DNA from: an uncultured Pelagibacteraceae bacterium
GTDB lineage: Bacteria; Pseudomonadota; Alphaproteobacteria; Pelagibacterales; Pelagibacteraceae
Assembly: GCA_902616145.1 (NCBI GenBank)
Contig: CACMRM010000002.1
Coordinates: 124,001 to 188,000, forward strand
DNA length: 64,000 nt
Direction: 5' to 3'
Below the pieces are notes generated by a model, which was not told where the DNA came from, ran no database searches, and worked only from the letters and a program-made list of their open reading frames with translations. Position numbers and translations under genes: made by a program. The first letter of the stretch is position 1; each line of letters opens with the position of its first letter. Positions 29,570 to 39,172 of the stretch are shown here, one piece after another.

Positions 29570-30882
29570 TGTATCTTTCAAAACTATTTATACCAATTAT
29601 CAAAGACCTTCCTACAGAAGCTAAAATTAAATCACACCAGCTTATGCTTAGAACCGGGATGATAAAACAATCTTCTGCCGGAATATATTCATGGTTACCA
29701 CTAGGTTTTAAAGTGATGAAAAAAATAGAACAGATCGTTAGGGAAGAACAAAATTCGATTGGTGCTCAAGAAATGTTAATGCCTACTATTCAATCATCAG
29801 AAATATGGAAAGAAAGTGGAAGATATGATGATTATGGGGAGGAGATGTTAAGAATTAAAGATCGCCAAGGTAGAGAGATGCTTTATGGACCAACTAACGA
29901 AGAGCTTATAACAGACGTATTTAGGTCAAGCGTGAAATCCTACAAATCTCTTCCTCAAACTTTATATCACATTCAATGGAAGTTTAGAGATGAAATCAGA
30001 CCAAGATTTGGAGTCATGAGATGTAAGGAATTTTATATGAAAGACGCATATTCTTTTGATTTGTCTGATGAGGACGCTAAAAAATCATATAATAAGATGT
30101 TTTACTCTTATTTAAAAACATTTAACAGATTAGATTTAAAAGCCATACCTATGGCTGCAGATACAGGTCCAATAGGAGGAGATCTTTCTCATGAATTTGT
30201 AATATTAGCCGAAACAGGTGAAAGCCAAATTTACGCTGATAAAAATATTTTTGAAATTGATCCTAATAAATATGAATTTGATGACAGCTCGCTTCAAATA
30301 ATGCGAGAAGACTTTACTAAAATTTACGCAGTTACAGATGAAAAATTTAAAAAGGAAGATTTTAACAAATTAGTTGATAAGGAAAATCAAATAATTACAA
30401 AAGGAATTGAGGTAGGCCATATTTTTTATTTCAGTGACAAATATTCTAAGCCGATGAATTGCTTAATAGATGATAAAAGTGGAAAAAAAACATCTGTTAA
30501 AATGGGCTCATATGGAATTGGAGTTTCAAGATTAGTCGGAGCTATTATTGAAGCGAAGTATAATAATGGAATTATGAAATGGCCTAAATCGGTAGCACCT
30601 TTTGACGTAGTTATTATACCAAGTATTAGCAAAAATAATAAAGAGAACCTAGAAAAAGCTGAAAAAATTTATAATCAACTTAAAAAACAAAATATTGACG
30701 TATTGTTAGACGATGTTGATGAAAATATGTCGAATAAATTTAAAAAACATGACTTAATTGGAGTTCCTTATCAAATTATTATCGGCTCTAAATCTGAAAA
30801 AGATAAATTTGAATTTAAGGAACTTAACTCTAATAGCGAGCTATTAAGTCTTGATAAAATAAAATCAAAATTAAAGACTTAA
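29569..30882 (+). CDS. proS: Prolyl-tRNA synthetase, short alphaproteobacterial type
   Basis: A 437-residue class II aminoacyl-tRNA synthetase charging tRNA-Pro. The N-terminal MLRTGMIKQSSAGIYSWLPLGFKV and the class II motifs around RFGVMRCKEFYMKDAYSFD and KMGSYGIGVSRLVGA are visible. It lacks the large editing insertion found in the roughly 570-residue bacterial form, as is usual in Alphaproteobacteria. The C-terminal anticodon-binding domain (VVIIPS...LLDDVDENMSNKFKKHDLIGVP) is present. It lies 2 bases before lolC. Confidence 0.95.
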   Translation: MYLSKLFIPIIKDLPTEAKIKSHQLMLRTGMIKQSSAGIYSWLPLGFKVMKKIEQIVREEQNSIGAQEMLMPTIQSSEIWKESGRYDDYGEEMLRIKDRQGREMLYGPTNEELITDVFRSSVKSYKSLPQTLYHIQWKFRDEIRPRFGVMRCKEFYMKDAYSFDLSDEDAKKSYNKMFYSYLKTFNRLDLKAIPMAADTGPIGGDLSHEFVILAETGESQIYADKNIFEIDPNKYEFDDSSLQIMREDFTKIYAVTDEKFKKEDFNKLVDKENQIITKGIEVGHIFYFSDKYSKPMNCLIDDKSGKKTSVKMGSYGIGVSRLVGAIIEAKYNNGIMKWPKSVAPFDVVIIPSISKNNKENLEKAEKIYNQLKKQNIDVLLDDVDENMSNKFKKHDLIGVPYQIIIGSKSEKDKFEFKELNSNSELLSLDKIKSKLKT

Positions 30883-30884
30883 AA

Positions 30885-32117
30885 TTGTTTACAAAAGCAG
30901 AGAGATTAATTTCTATAAGAAATTTAAGACCTAAAAAAAAAGAAGGTTTTCTGAAAATAATATCAATTTTCTCGTTTTTAGGAATAATGCTGGGAGTTGC
31001 AATTTTAATTATAGTTATGTCAGTCATGAATGGCTTCAAAACAGACTTAACAAAAAAAATTTTAGGTTTAAATCCCCATATAGTTATACAACCTAATAGC
31101 TTTGAGATTGACGACACTTACATCGCAAAATTAAAGAATGATTTTAAAAATATAAGCTTAAGCAGATCTTTTTCAGGTGAAGGAATTATAATTAGTAATG
31201 ATAACGCCAAAGGAGTAATATTAAAAGGTGTAAACAAAAATGAAAATAAGATTATCGAATTTTTTGAAAAGTTCACCTCAAAAGGAGATTTAAAAAATTT
31301 TAACTCAAATAACGTTTTTGTCGGATCGGAACTCGCATTCAATCTGAATCTTAAAGAAGGTGACAGTTTGAGTATTATGTCCTCAGCTTTTGTTGCTACA
31401 CCCTTAGGAAGTTTACCAAAACAAGAAATTTTTAAAGTTGCTGGAATTTTTAATACAGGTTTTTTAGAATTTGATCAAAATGTAATCTTTTTAAATATAC
31501 AAGACGTATTATCAATTTTTGATAAAAATCAGAAAGACCAGAATATTGAGATATATCTTGAGGATCCTCTTAAGGCCAATTCTATTAAAAACAAAATTCA
31601 AAATATTGACCAAAATTATTTTATATATACCTGGTCTGATTTAAATAAGTCTCTTTTTAGCGCTCTAAAAGTGGAAAGAAATGTAATGTTCATAATTTTA
31701 TCACTTATAATAATTGTTGCAGCTTTCAATATTATATCTGGTCTTACAATTTTAATAAAAAATAAGACAAAGGAAATTGCAATTTTAAAAACTTTGGGGT
31801 TGAGTAATCAATCTATTAAAAAAACTTTTTTTTTGACAGGACTAACAATTGGTTTTCTAGCAACAATAAGTGGTATAATTTTGGGAACTTTATTTTCATT
31901 AAATATTGAAAAACTACGTATATTTTTATCTACTGTTTTCAGCTTTGAAATTTTTCCATCAGATATTTATTTTTTAGATCAACTACCAAGTGAGATTAAT
32001 TTTAGCTCAGTTTTTATAATTTTTTTTATTTCAATTTTTATTTCTGCATTAGCGTCGTATTTACCAGCTATGAGAATATCAAAAATGAGTACATTTAGAG
32101 CTTTAAGGTATGAATAA
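30885..32117 (+). CDS. lolC: Lipoprotein-releasing ABC transporter permease LolC/LolE
   Basis: A 410-residue inner-membrane permease of the FtsX/MacB family that, with LolD, extracts lipoproteins for transfer to the outer membrane. One N-terminal helix (ISIFSFLGIMLGVAILIIVMSVMNGF) is followed by a periplasmic domain and three C-terminal helices. The start is a TTG at 30885: it gives MFTKAERLISIRNLRPKKKEGF, matching the family, and no earlier ATG exists. Only one permease gene is present, so it probably works as a homodimer. It overlaps lolD by 8 bases. Confidence 0.92.
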   Translation: MFTKAERLISIRNLRPKKKEGFLKIISIFSFLGIMLGVAILIIVMSVMNGFKTDLTKKILGLNPHIVIQPNSFEIDDTYIAKLKNDFKNISLSRSFSGEGIIISNDNAKGVILKGVNKNENKIIEFFEKFTSKGDLKNFNSNNVFVGSELAFNLNLKEGDSLSIMSSAFVATPLGSLPKQEIFKVAGIFNTGFLEFDQNVIFLNIQDVLSIFDKNQKDQNIEIYLEDPLKANSIKNKIQNIDQNYFIYTWSDLNKSLFSALKVERNVMFIILSLIIIVAAFNIISGLTILIKNKTKEIAILKTLGLSNQSIKKTFFLTGLTIGFLATISGIILGTLFSLNIEKLRIFLSTVFSFEIFPSDIYFLDQLPSEINFSSVFIIFFISIFISALASYLPAMRISKMSTFRALRYE

Positions 32118-32796
32118 AATTTTTTTAGAAGTAGCCAATTTAAAAAAGAGTTATGATAATACAAAAAATTCAATTACACTTTTTGACAATGTAAATATAA
32201 AAATTAAGGAAGGCGAACTAGTCGCCTTAATAGGTCCGTCAGGCTCTGGGAAATCCTCATTATTACATCTTTTAGCACTACTAGATGAGCCAACAAATGG
32301 AAAAATTATTATTAATAATAAAGAAACTAAAAATTTAACAGATGTTCAAAAAGATAATTTAAGAAGAAGGGCAATATCAATAATATTTCAAGATAATAAT
32401 TTATTAACTGATTTCACCGCTATAGAAAATGTAATGATGCCGCTTATTATAAGAGGTGAAAATAAAAAGATTATTTTAAAAAAAGCAAATAGGATACTCA
32501 AAGATGTAAAAATATTTGATAGATCTCATCATTTTCCAAATGAACTCTCTGGTGGTGAGCAACAAAGAGTAGCTATTGCAAGAGCACTTATAGCTGAAAC
32601 AAATTTAATTTTAGCTGACGAACCTACTGGCAATTTAGATTTTAAAACTTCAAAAGAAATATTTTCTCTTTTTTTAAAATTAAAAAAACTAAAAAAAACA
32701 ATTATTTTTGCAACTCATAATAGAGAACTTGCTAACAGGGCTGATTACAAGTTGTTTATTTCTGATGGTAATATAAAACGAGTAAATGCAAGTTAA
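32110..32796 (+). CDS. lolD: Lipoprotein-releasing ABC transporter ATPase LolD
   Basis: A 228-residue ABC ATPase powering lipoprotein release. Walker A GPSGSGKSS, signature LSGGEQQRVAIARAL and Walker B LILADEPTGNLD are all intact, and the sequence has the MacB/LolD-type pattern of a D-loop followed by IIFATHNRELA. It overlaps both lolC (8 bases) and dnaE (11 bases). Confidence 0.93.
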   Translation: MNKIFLEVANLKKSYDNTKNSITLFDNVNIKIKEGELVALIGPSGSGKSSLLHLLALLDEPTNGKIIINNKETKNLTDVQKDNLRRRAISIIFQDNNLLTDFTAIENVMMPLIIRGENKKIILKKANRILKDVKIFDRSHHFPNELSGGEQQRVAIARALIAETNLILADEPTGNLDFKTSKEIFSLFLKLKKLKKTIIFATHNRELANRADYKLFISDGNIKRVNAS

Positions 32797-35700
32797 TGAT
32801 AAAGTTTTCAATAACTTTAAAGTACATTCTCAATACTCTATTTGTGAAGGTGCAGCTAAAATAGATGATCTTGCTGAATATTGTAAAATAAACAAAATTA
32901 AATCTTTAGGTTTAGCCGACAGCTTTAATTTATGTGGAGCTTTAGAATTTTCTGAAAAACTATCAAAAGTTGGAACACAACCAATAATTGGAACTCAAAT
33001 TAATGTTAAATTCCACAACACAATAGGAAAAGTCACATTATACGCTAAGACAGAGGAGGGTTATAAGAATTTAACTAAGTTATCATCTTTGAGTTATCTG
33101 AATAGTAAAGAGATTGAGGAGCCAAACTGTAAAATTGAAGATCTTATAACTAACAATAAAGACCTAATATTACTTTCAGGAAATTATAGAGATCTTTTTG
33201 GAAAATTATTTCACTCAAATAAAATTAAAAACTTTGAGGAGCTAGCAACTTTATTTAAAAAAAATTTTGAAGAAAGAACTTATTTTGAAATTCAAAGACA
33301 CAATGAAACTGCAGAAAAAAATTTTGAGATATTTCTTTTAAATAATTCTAAAAAGCTAGGTATTCCTATTATCGCTTCTCAAGAAGTTTTTTATCTTAAT
33401 AAAGAGATGTTCGAGGCTCATGATGCGTTAACATGTATAGGTCAAAAAGAATTTGTAGATAACAAAAATAGATTTAGGTTAAGCGATCAACATTTTTTGA
33501 AAAAAAGCGAAGAATTGGCGAAACTCTTCTCTGATGTTCCTGAAGCGTTGGAGAATAATTATAATTTTCATTTGAGATTTAGTTTTAAACCAAAGAAATC
33601 TAATCCAATATTACCGTCTATTTCTTCTAGCCAAAGTCAATCACCTGAGGACGAACTTTTAAGACAAGCAGAATTGGGATTAGAAAAAAGAATTAAAAAC
33701 TTCATTTTAAAAAAAAACCCCAAAGAAACCGAAATTAAAATAAGGGAAAAATATAAAGATCGTCTTAGTCATGAAATAAATATTATAAATTCGATGAATT
33801 ACGCTAGCTATTTTTTAATAGTCTCTGATTATATAAAGTGGGCAAAGAAAAATTATATTCCGGTTGGACCTGGAAGAGGTTCAGGCGCTGGATCTTTAGT
33901 TGCTTATTGTTTGGATATTACTGATCTTGATCCGATTGAATATGATTTGATTTTTGAGAGATTCCTTAATCCTGATAGAATTTCTATGCCTGATTTTGAT
34001 ATTGATTTTTGCGAGGAAAAAAGAGATCGAGTTTTTGAATATTTGAAAACAAAATATAAAGATGGTGTAGCTCATATAATAACTTTTGGTAAACTTAAAG
34101 CGAGAATGGCTTTAAGAGATGTAGGGAGAGTTTTAGGATTATCCTATGGTCATGTTGATAGACTTTGTAAAATGGTACCTTTTGATCCCTCTAGACCATT
34201 AACTCTTCAAGAGTCAATTGATAGAGAGCCAAGATTTAAGGAGGAGGTTAAAAATAATCCAAAAGTCAAAAAGTTACTAGAGTTATCTTTAAAGTTAGAG
34301 GGATTGAATAGAAATATGGCTACGCATGCTGCAGGTGTAGTAATTGCAGGGGAAAAATTAGCTGAACAATTCCCACTATATGTTGATCATACATCAAATC
34401 TAATTTTACCCTCTACACAGTATGATATGTATTCTTCAGAAAACGCTGGGCTAGTAAAGTTTGACCTTCTTGGATTAAAGACACTAACTGTAATAGACAA
34501 AACATTAAAAAGATTAAAAGCAAAACAAATAGAATTAGACATTAGTAAAATCAACCAAAATGACAAAAAAGTTTTTTCTCTACTTTCAACTGGGGAAACA
34601 ACAGGTCTGTTTCAATTAGAGAGTGCCGGTATGAGAGAAGCTATAAAGCAAATGAAACCAAATAGTTTTGATGATATAATCGCACTTGTCGCTTTATATC
34701 GTCCAGGCCCTATGAGCAATATTCCTATTTACAATGAATGTAAAAATGGAATTAGAGAACCTGATTATATTCACCCAACTTTAAAAAATATATTAAAGCC
34801 TACCTACGGAATAATTATCTATCAGGAGCAAGTGATGCAAATTGCTCAAACCCTAGCAGGTTTTACTGCAGGAGAAGCAGATATTTTAAGAAGAGCAATG
34901 GGTAAGAAAAAAAAAGCAGAGCTAGATAGACAAAAAGAAAGATTTATTAATGGTGCAATAAAAAATGGAATTACTAAAGAAGTAGCTAATTTTGTATTTA
35001 CAAAAATTGAACCTTTTGCTCAATATGGGTTTAACAAAAGCCATGCTGCTGCTTATGCATTAATAGCTTATCAAACAGCATATTTAAAAACTTATTATAA
35101 GGAAGATTTTATATCTGCAACCATGTCAACAGAATTAACAAATACCTCTAAATTGAGAGAATTTGTTGAAGAATTAAAAAGACTTAAAGTAGAAATAATA
35201 AAACCATCAATAAATAAGAGTTACGCTGAATTTAAAGCTGAAGATAAAAAAATTTATTATGGTTTGGGCGCAATTAAGAATGTTGGTTTTGAAGCTATAT
35301 CAAATATTATCAACGAAAGAGAAAAAAATGGCAAATTCTTAACATTTGAAAACTTTATCATGAGAGTGAACTCTAAAGATGTAAATAAACTACAGCTAGA
35401 GGGCTTAACAAAAGCAGGCGTTTTTGATGAATTTGATAAAGATAGAAATAAAATATTCAATTCCATACCAAAGATTATCCAACAGATTAAAAATATTAAT
35501 GATGACAGATTTAATAAACAGACTAATCTTTTTGAAAATAATGAGAATATTTCTAATAATTTTGAATTCTTATCTTGCAAGCCTTGGAAGAAGAAGGAAC
35601 TTCTTGCTGAAGAATTTAAATCTTTAGGTTTTTATATTTCAGATCACCCTTTAAATGAATATAATGAAGTTTTTAATCAATTAAATATTATTTCTTATGA

Positions 35701-36202
35701 TAAATTTTATAACAATGATCTTAACGAGGGGGTCGTTGCTGGAACGATTATGTCGATTCAAGAAAAAAAAAGTTCAAAAGGAACACCGTACGCAATTATT
35801 AAGTTTAGCGACCAAAAAGGAGAATTCGAATTATTTTTATTTGCTGATACACTTATAAATAATAGGGACAAATTGAAAGAATCAGAGTCTTTTGTAATCA
35901 CTTTACATAAAGAGAGAGCTTTGGTTGAAAATGGAAAAAAAAGAGTAAATATAAAAAAAATTGTGAGCTTAGATGAGTTAATTAACAAGCCCTACTCTGA
36001 TGTTACAATAGAGTTAAATGATGAGTTAAAAGTTAATGAAATAAGTGAAATTCTGTCAAAAAATGGCGAAACTAAAATAAATCTTATTATTAAAAATCAA
36101 AACAGGAAGGCAAAATATTCCCTGCAAAATAATAGAAAATTTGACCTAAAACATTTGAAGTCCCTAAAAGCTAAGGAATACGTGGCAAAAATAATTGTAT
36201 AG
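32786..36202 (+). CDS. dnaE: DNA polymerase III alpha subunit
   Basis: An 1138-residue replicative polymerase. The N-terminal PHP domain (FKVHSQYSICEGAAKIDDLAEYC) leads into the palm, where PVGPGRGSGAGSLVAY and the catalytic aspartates of PDFDIDFCEEKRDRV (near residue 401) are seen. Further blocks are GLFQLESAGMREA, YGIIIYQEQVMQIAQ, LRRAMGKKK and AQYGFNKSHAAAYALIAYQTAYLK. The C-terminal part contains an OB-like domain and a diverged tail. It begins within lolD, so it is probably co-transcribed with the lol genes, a common alphaproteobacterial order. Confidence 0.97.
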   Translation: MQVNDKVFNNFKVHSQYSICEGAAKIDDLAEYCKINKIKSLGLADSFNLCGALEFSEKLSKVGTQPIIGTQINVKFHNTIGKVTLYAKTEEGYKNLTKLSSLSYLNSKEIEEPNCKIEDLITNNKDLILLSGNYRDLFGKLFHSNKIKNFEELATLFKKNFEERTYFEIQRHNETAEKNFEIFLLNNSKKLGIPIIASQEVFYLNKEMFEAHDALTCIGQKEFVDNKNRFRLSDQHFLKKSEELAKLFSDVPEALENNYNFHLRFSFKPKKSNPILPSISSSQSQSPEDELLRQAELGLEKRIKNFILKKNPKETEIKIREKYKDRLSHEINIINSMNYASYFLIVSDYIKWAKKNYIPVGPGRGSGAGSLVAYCLDITDLDPIEYDLIFERFLNPDRISMPDFDIDFCEEKRDRVFEYLKTKYKDGVAHIITFGKLKARMALRDVGRVLGLSYGHVDRLCKMVPFDPSRPLTLQESIDREPRFKEEVKNNPKVKKLLELSLKLEGLNRNMATHAAGVVIAGEKLAEQFPLYVDHTSNLILPSTQYDMYSSENAGLVKFDLLGLKTLTVIDKTLKRLKAKQIELDISKINQNDKKVFSLLSTGETTGLFQLESAGMREAIKQMKPNSFDDIIALVALYRPGPMSNIPIYNECKNGIREPDYIHPTLKNILKPTYGIIIYQEQVMQIAQTLAGFTAGEADILRRAMGKKKKAELDRQKERFINGAIKNGITKEVANFVFTKIEPFAQYGFNKSHAAAYALIAYQTAYLKTYYKEDFISATMSTELTNTSKLREFVEELKRLKVEIIKPSINKSYAEFKAEDKKIYYGLGAIKNVGFEAISNIINEREKNGKFLTFENFIMRVNSKDVNKLQLEGLTKAGVFDEFDKDRNKIFNSIPKIIQQIKNINDDRFNKQTNLFENNENISNNFEFLSCKPWKKKELLAEEFKSLGFYISDHPLNEYNEVFNQLNIISYDKFYNNDLNEGVVAGTIMSIQEKKSSKGTPYAIIKFSDQKGEFELFLFADTLINNRDKLKESESFVITLHKERALVENGKKRVNIKKIVSLDELINKPYSDVTIELNDELKVNEISEILSKNGETKINLIIKNQNRKAKYSLQNNRKFDLKHLKSLKAKEYVAKIIV

Positions 36203-36206
36203 AGTG

Positions 36207-36234
36207 TTGATTTTTTAAATTGTTTCTATATATC
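36207..36234 (+). promoter_or_regulatory. Putative rpsB promoter
   Basis: TTGATT at 36207-36212 and TATATC at 36229-36234, 16 bases apart, form a plausible housekeeping promoter. Transcription would then start near 36241, about 10 bases before the structured rpsB leader. The -10 hexamer is the same as that proposed for the tRNA-Val promoter. Confidence 0.4.
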
Positions 36235-36248
36235 AGATAATAATTTCG

Positions 36249-36321
36249 CACACAGTTTCAAGGGTGTTGCCCTACCGGTCCATTAATTTGGAATTACTGT
36301 GGTGGATTAACCGGAAAAAAA
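36249..36321 (+). promoter_or_regulatory. Structured rpsB leader with pseudoknot topology
   Basis: Four pairing elements can be read directly. CACAGT (36251-36256) pairs with ACTGTG (36296-36301). AGGG/CCCT (36261-36264 with 36270-36273) forms a small hairpin. CCGGT (36275-36279) pairs with ACCGG (36310-36314). CCA/TGG (36280-36282 with 36289-36291) forms a second small hairpin. The first and third helices interleave, giving an H-type pseudoknot. The last strand ends 7 bases before the rpsB ATG, where a ribosome-binding site would lie. Leaders before rpsB in other proteobacteria mediate feedback by protein S2, and a candidate rpsB leader has been described for Pelagibacter; the same role is inferred here. 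Confidence 0.7.
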
Positions 36322-37059
36322 ATGAAAGTACCAAAAGTAGATATTAAACAATTACTAGAAGCGGGTGTCCATCTAGGTCATAAAACATTAAGGTGGAATC
36401 CCAAAATGAAAAAATTCATATTTGGAGAAAAAAACTCAATACACATAATAGATTTAACACAGACCGTCGATTTTCTTAAAGCGGCTCTAGTTGAGGTACA
36501 CAAAGTGATTTCAAGTGGAGGAAAATTATTAATTGTATCAACAAAAAAACAAGCTTCAGAACAAGTGAGTAATTTAGCAGTAGAAACAGGCCAGTACTTT
36601 GTAAATTATAGATGGTTAGGTGGCATGCTTACTAATTGGAATACAATTCAGAATTCAATCAAGAGACTTAAAAAATTAGAAGACCAACTTTCAAAAGAAA
36701 ATTTAGGTTTTACAAAAAAAGAAATTTTAAAATTTGGCAAAGAAAGAGAAAAGCTTAAAAGATCTTTAGGTGGTATTGTTGAAATGAAAAAAACACCAGA
36801 CTTAATTTTTATAATTGATACAAACATAGAGTCATTAGCAGTAGCTGAAGCAAAAAAATTAGGAATACCAATAATTGCAGTGCTTGACACAAATTCGGAT
36901 CCTACTGGAATAGATTTTCCTATACCAGGCAATGATGACGCAAGAAGATCGATTAATCTCTATTGCGAATTATTGAAAAATACAATTAAAGATGCAGAAA
37001 AACAAATTATAGGCGCAGAGGACAAAAAAGAAAAGAGCGCTACCCAAAAAAAAAAATAA
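36322..37059 (+). CDS. rpsB: 30S ribosomal protein S2
   Basis: A 245-residue S2, clear from LLEAGVHLGHKTLRWNPKMKKFIFGEKN at the N-terminus, VNYRWLGGMLTNWNTI in the middle, and PDLIFIIDTNIESLAVAEAKKLGIPIIAVLDTNSDP. The C-terminal tail is lysine-rich. The start is fixed by homology and by the leader structure ending just before it. tsf follows after 18 bases, the standard rpsB-tsf pair. Confidence 0.97.
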   Translation: MKVPKVDIKQLLEAGVHLGHKTLRWNPKMKKFIFGEKNSIHIIDLTQTVDFLKAALVEVHKVISSGGKLLIVSTKKQASEQVSNLAVETGQYFVNYRWLGGMLTNWNTIQNSIKRLKKLEDQLSKENLGFTKKEILKFGKEREKLKRSLGGIVEMKKTPDLIFIIDTNIESLAVAEAKKLGIPIIAVLDTNSDPTGIDFPIPGNDDARRSINLYCELLKNTIKDAEKQIIGAEDKKEKSATQKKK

Positions 37060-37077
37060 TTAAGTAAACTTTTATTC

Positions 37078-37944
37078 ATGTCTGCCAAAAACTTATTAGA
37101 TAATATTAAAAAACTTAGAGAAATGACAGGTGTCGGTTTTAAAGACTGTAAAGTGGCACTAGAAGAAACTAAAGGAGATTTAGAGAAATCAGTAGAGTTT
37201 TTAAGAAAAAAAGGGATCGCAAAAGCCTCAAAAAAAATGAGCCGTACCGCTTCTGAGGGATTAGTTTTAGTAAAATCTTTTGATGACAAAGCTTCTATTA
37301 TTGAAATTAATAGTGAAACTGACTTTGTTGCTAAAAATAATGACTTTATAAGTTTTTGCAAGGAGTTGTCAGAGATTAATTTTTTATCAAAAGGGAACAT
37401 CGAAAAATTAAATAACTCTAAAATGAAAAACAATCTTTTAGTGAAAGATAACCTTGTAAATTTAATTGCTAAAATTGGAGAAAAAATTACCATCAGGAGG
37501 ACAAAGTTTTTCGATAATAATACTGGAACAAATTTTTTTTATGTACATTCAGCAATTGAAAAGAATATTGGAAAAATTATTTCTATGGTGAAAATAGATG
37601 GAATTATAAAAGGCAAAAACGAAGACATAGGATCCAAAATAGCTATGCATATAGCTGCATCAAATCCTCTATCTATTGAAAAAGATGGAATAGATAAAAC
37701 AATCATTGAAAAAGAATTAGAAATAATTAAAGCCGAAATTACTAATTCTGGCAAATCTCAAGAATTGGCAGATAAAATTTCAAAAGGAAAAATAGAAAAG
37801 TTTTTAAACGACAACTCACTTTTAAATCAAATTTGGATAATGGACCCTAAAAAGAAAGTTTCTGATGTTTTGAAAGAAAATTCTTTGGAAAAAGAATTGA
37901 AAGTTTTAGATTTTGCTAAATTCAAAGTTGGAGAAGGAGTATAG
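37078..37944 (+). CDS. tsf: Elongation factor Ts
   Basis: A 288-residue guanine-nucleotide exchange factor for EF-Tu. The N-terminal UBA-like domain (LREMTGVGFKDCKVALEETKGDLEKSVEFLRKKG) and the TDFVAKN signature in the core are clear; MHIAASNPLS marks the second subdomain. frr starts 2 bases after its stop, so pyrH, normally between them, is not here. Confidence 0.96.
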   Translation: MSAKNLLDNIKKLREMTGVGFKDCKVALEETKGDLEKSVEFLRKKGIAKASKKMSRTASEGLVLVKSFDDKASIIEINSETDFVAKNNDFISFCKELSEINFLSKGNIEKLNNSKMKNNLLVKDNLVNLIAKIGEKITIRRTKFFDNNTGTNFFYVHSAIEKNIGKIISMVKIDGIIKGKNEDIGSKIAMHIAASNPLSIEKDGIDKTIIEKELEIIKAEITNSGKSQELADKISKGKIEKFLNDNSLLNQIWIMDPKKKVSDVLKENSLEKELKVLDFAKFKVGEGV

Positions 37945-37946
37945 TT

Positions 37947-38507
37947 ATGAGCTCAGAATTTAATGAAAAAAACTATTCAATGAAAATGGAAAAAAGCATT
38001 GTCTCTTTTAAAAAAGATATATCAACTTTAAGAACAGGGAGAGCCAACACTTCTATGTTAGATACTATAAAAGTTGATATATACGGACAACAAATGCCTA
38101 TAGAGCAACTGGCAACTATAAGTGTGCCAGAGGCTAGGCTAATATCAATTCAAGTGTGGGATAAATCGAATACCAATGTGATAGAGTCAGCTATCCAAAA
38201 ATCTGAATTAGGAATAAATCCTCAAATAGATGGACAAATAATAAGATTAAGAATTCCTGATTTAACCGAAGATAGAAGGAAAGAACTGATTAAGATTTTA
38301 AAAAATATGGGTGAAAAAGCAAAAATTTCTATAAGAAACATTAGGAGAGAAGCAAATGAAGAGTTAAAAAAAAGTCTAAAATCTAAATCACTTTCTGAGG
38401 ACCAAAATAAAAACTTCGAAAAAAATATTCAAAAATTGACAGATAACAATATTGTAAATATTGAAAAAATTGTAACTGAAAAAGAAAAAGAGATAATTCA
38501 AATATGA
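37947..38507 (+). CDS. frr: Ribosome recycling factor
   Basis: A 186-residue RRF that with EF-G splits ribosomes after termination. The central DTIKVDIYGQQMPIEQLATISVPEARLISIQVWDKS and the C-terminal RIPDLTEDRRKELIKILKNMGEKAKISIRNIRREAN are highly characteristic. AAGGAG at 37934-37939 lies 7 bases before the ATG, inside the end of tsf. It overlaps uppS by 4 bases. Confidence 0.97.
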   Translation: MSSEFNEKNYSMKMEKSIVSFKKDISTLRTGRANTSMLDTIKVDIYGQQMPIEQLATISVPEARLISIQVWDKSNTNVIESAIQKSELGINPQIDGQIIRLRIPDLTEDRRKELIKILKNMGEKAKISIRNIRREANEELKKSLKSKSLSEDQNKNFEKNIQKLTDNNIVNIEKIVTEKEKEIIQI

Positions 38508-39172
38508 ACCAACTCAACCATATTGCCTTTATCATGGATGGCAATGGAAGGTGGGGAAGAAAAAAAAATAAAGGTAGAAATTACGGGCACATAAAAGGCG
38601 TAGACACTGTTAAAAAAGTTGTGAGCAGTTCTATAAAACTTAAAGTACCAGCTATTACATTCTATGTTTTCTCATCTGAAAATTGGAAAAGACCAAAAAG
38701 TGAAATAAACTTTTTATTTAAGTTGATAAAAAAATATTTTTCAAAAGAAATACAAAGCGTAATCTCTCAAGGCATTAAAATTAATATCATTGGAGATGTA
38801 AATAAATTAACACCAGATTTAAAAAAAGTTTTAAAAAAAACAATGTATTTAACTAAAAAAAATTCCAAAATCTTAGTAAACCTAGCAATTAATTATGGAT
38901 CAAGAAATGAAATTATTAATGCTGTGAAAAAGTCATCAAAGAAAATTACTATAAAAAGTTTCCAAAAAAATCTTTTTACAAATAATATACCTGATCCTGA
39001 CATACTAATAAGAACTGGAGGACATAAAAGACTTAGTAATTTTATGCTTTGGCAATTAGCATATGCAGAACTATTTTTTTTGAAAAAATTATGGCCTGAT
39101 TTTAATGAAAAAGATTTAAAATCTATTATTAAGAAATTTAAAAATATAAAAAGAAATTTTGGTGCTTTATGA
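38504..39172 (+). CDS. uppS: Isoprenyl transferase (undecaprenyl diphosphate synthase)
   Basis: A 222-residue cis-prenyltransferase that makes undecaprenyl diphosphate, the lipid carrier for wall and surface glycans. The catalytic region HIAFIMDGNGRWG has Asp12. The YVFSSENWKRP motif and the C-terminal PDILIRTGGHKRLSNFMLWQLAYAEL match the family; the usual ...GEQRLSNFLLWQ has GHKRLSN here. Slightly shorter than E. coli UppS. Confidence 0.95.
   Translation: MNQLNHIAFIMDGNGRWGRKKNKGRNYGHIKGVDTVKKVVSSSIKLKVPAITFYVFSSENWKRPKSEINFLFKLIKKYFSKEIQSVISQGIKINIIGDVNKLTPDLKKVLKKTMYLTKKNSKILVNLAINYGSRNEIINAVKKSSKKITIKSFQKNLFTNNIPDPDILIRTGGHKRLSNFMLWQLAYAELFFLKKLWPDFNEKDLKSIIKKFKNIKRNFGAL

Noticed and set aside
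36960-37493. Long antisense open frame opposite rpsB and tsf
   Set aside because: It lies fully across two clear housekeeping genes, has no family features and is low-complexity hydrophobic sequence expected from the complement of lysine-rich coding DNA.
37942-37950. Frameshift or remnant of pyrH at the tsf-frr junction
   Set aside because: Only 2 bases separate the two intact genes, so there is no room for a remnant.
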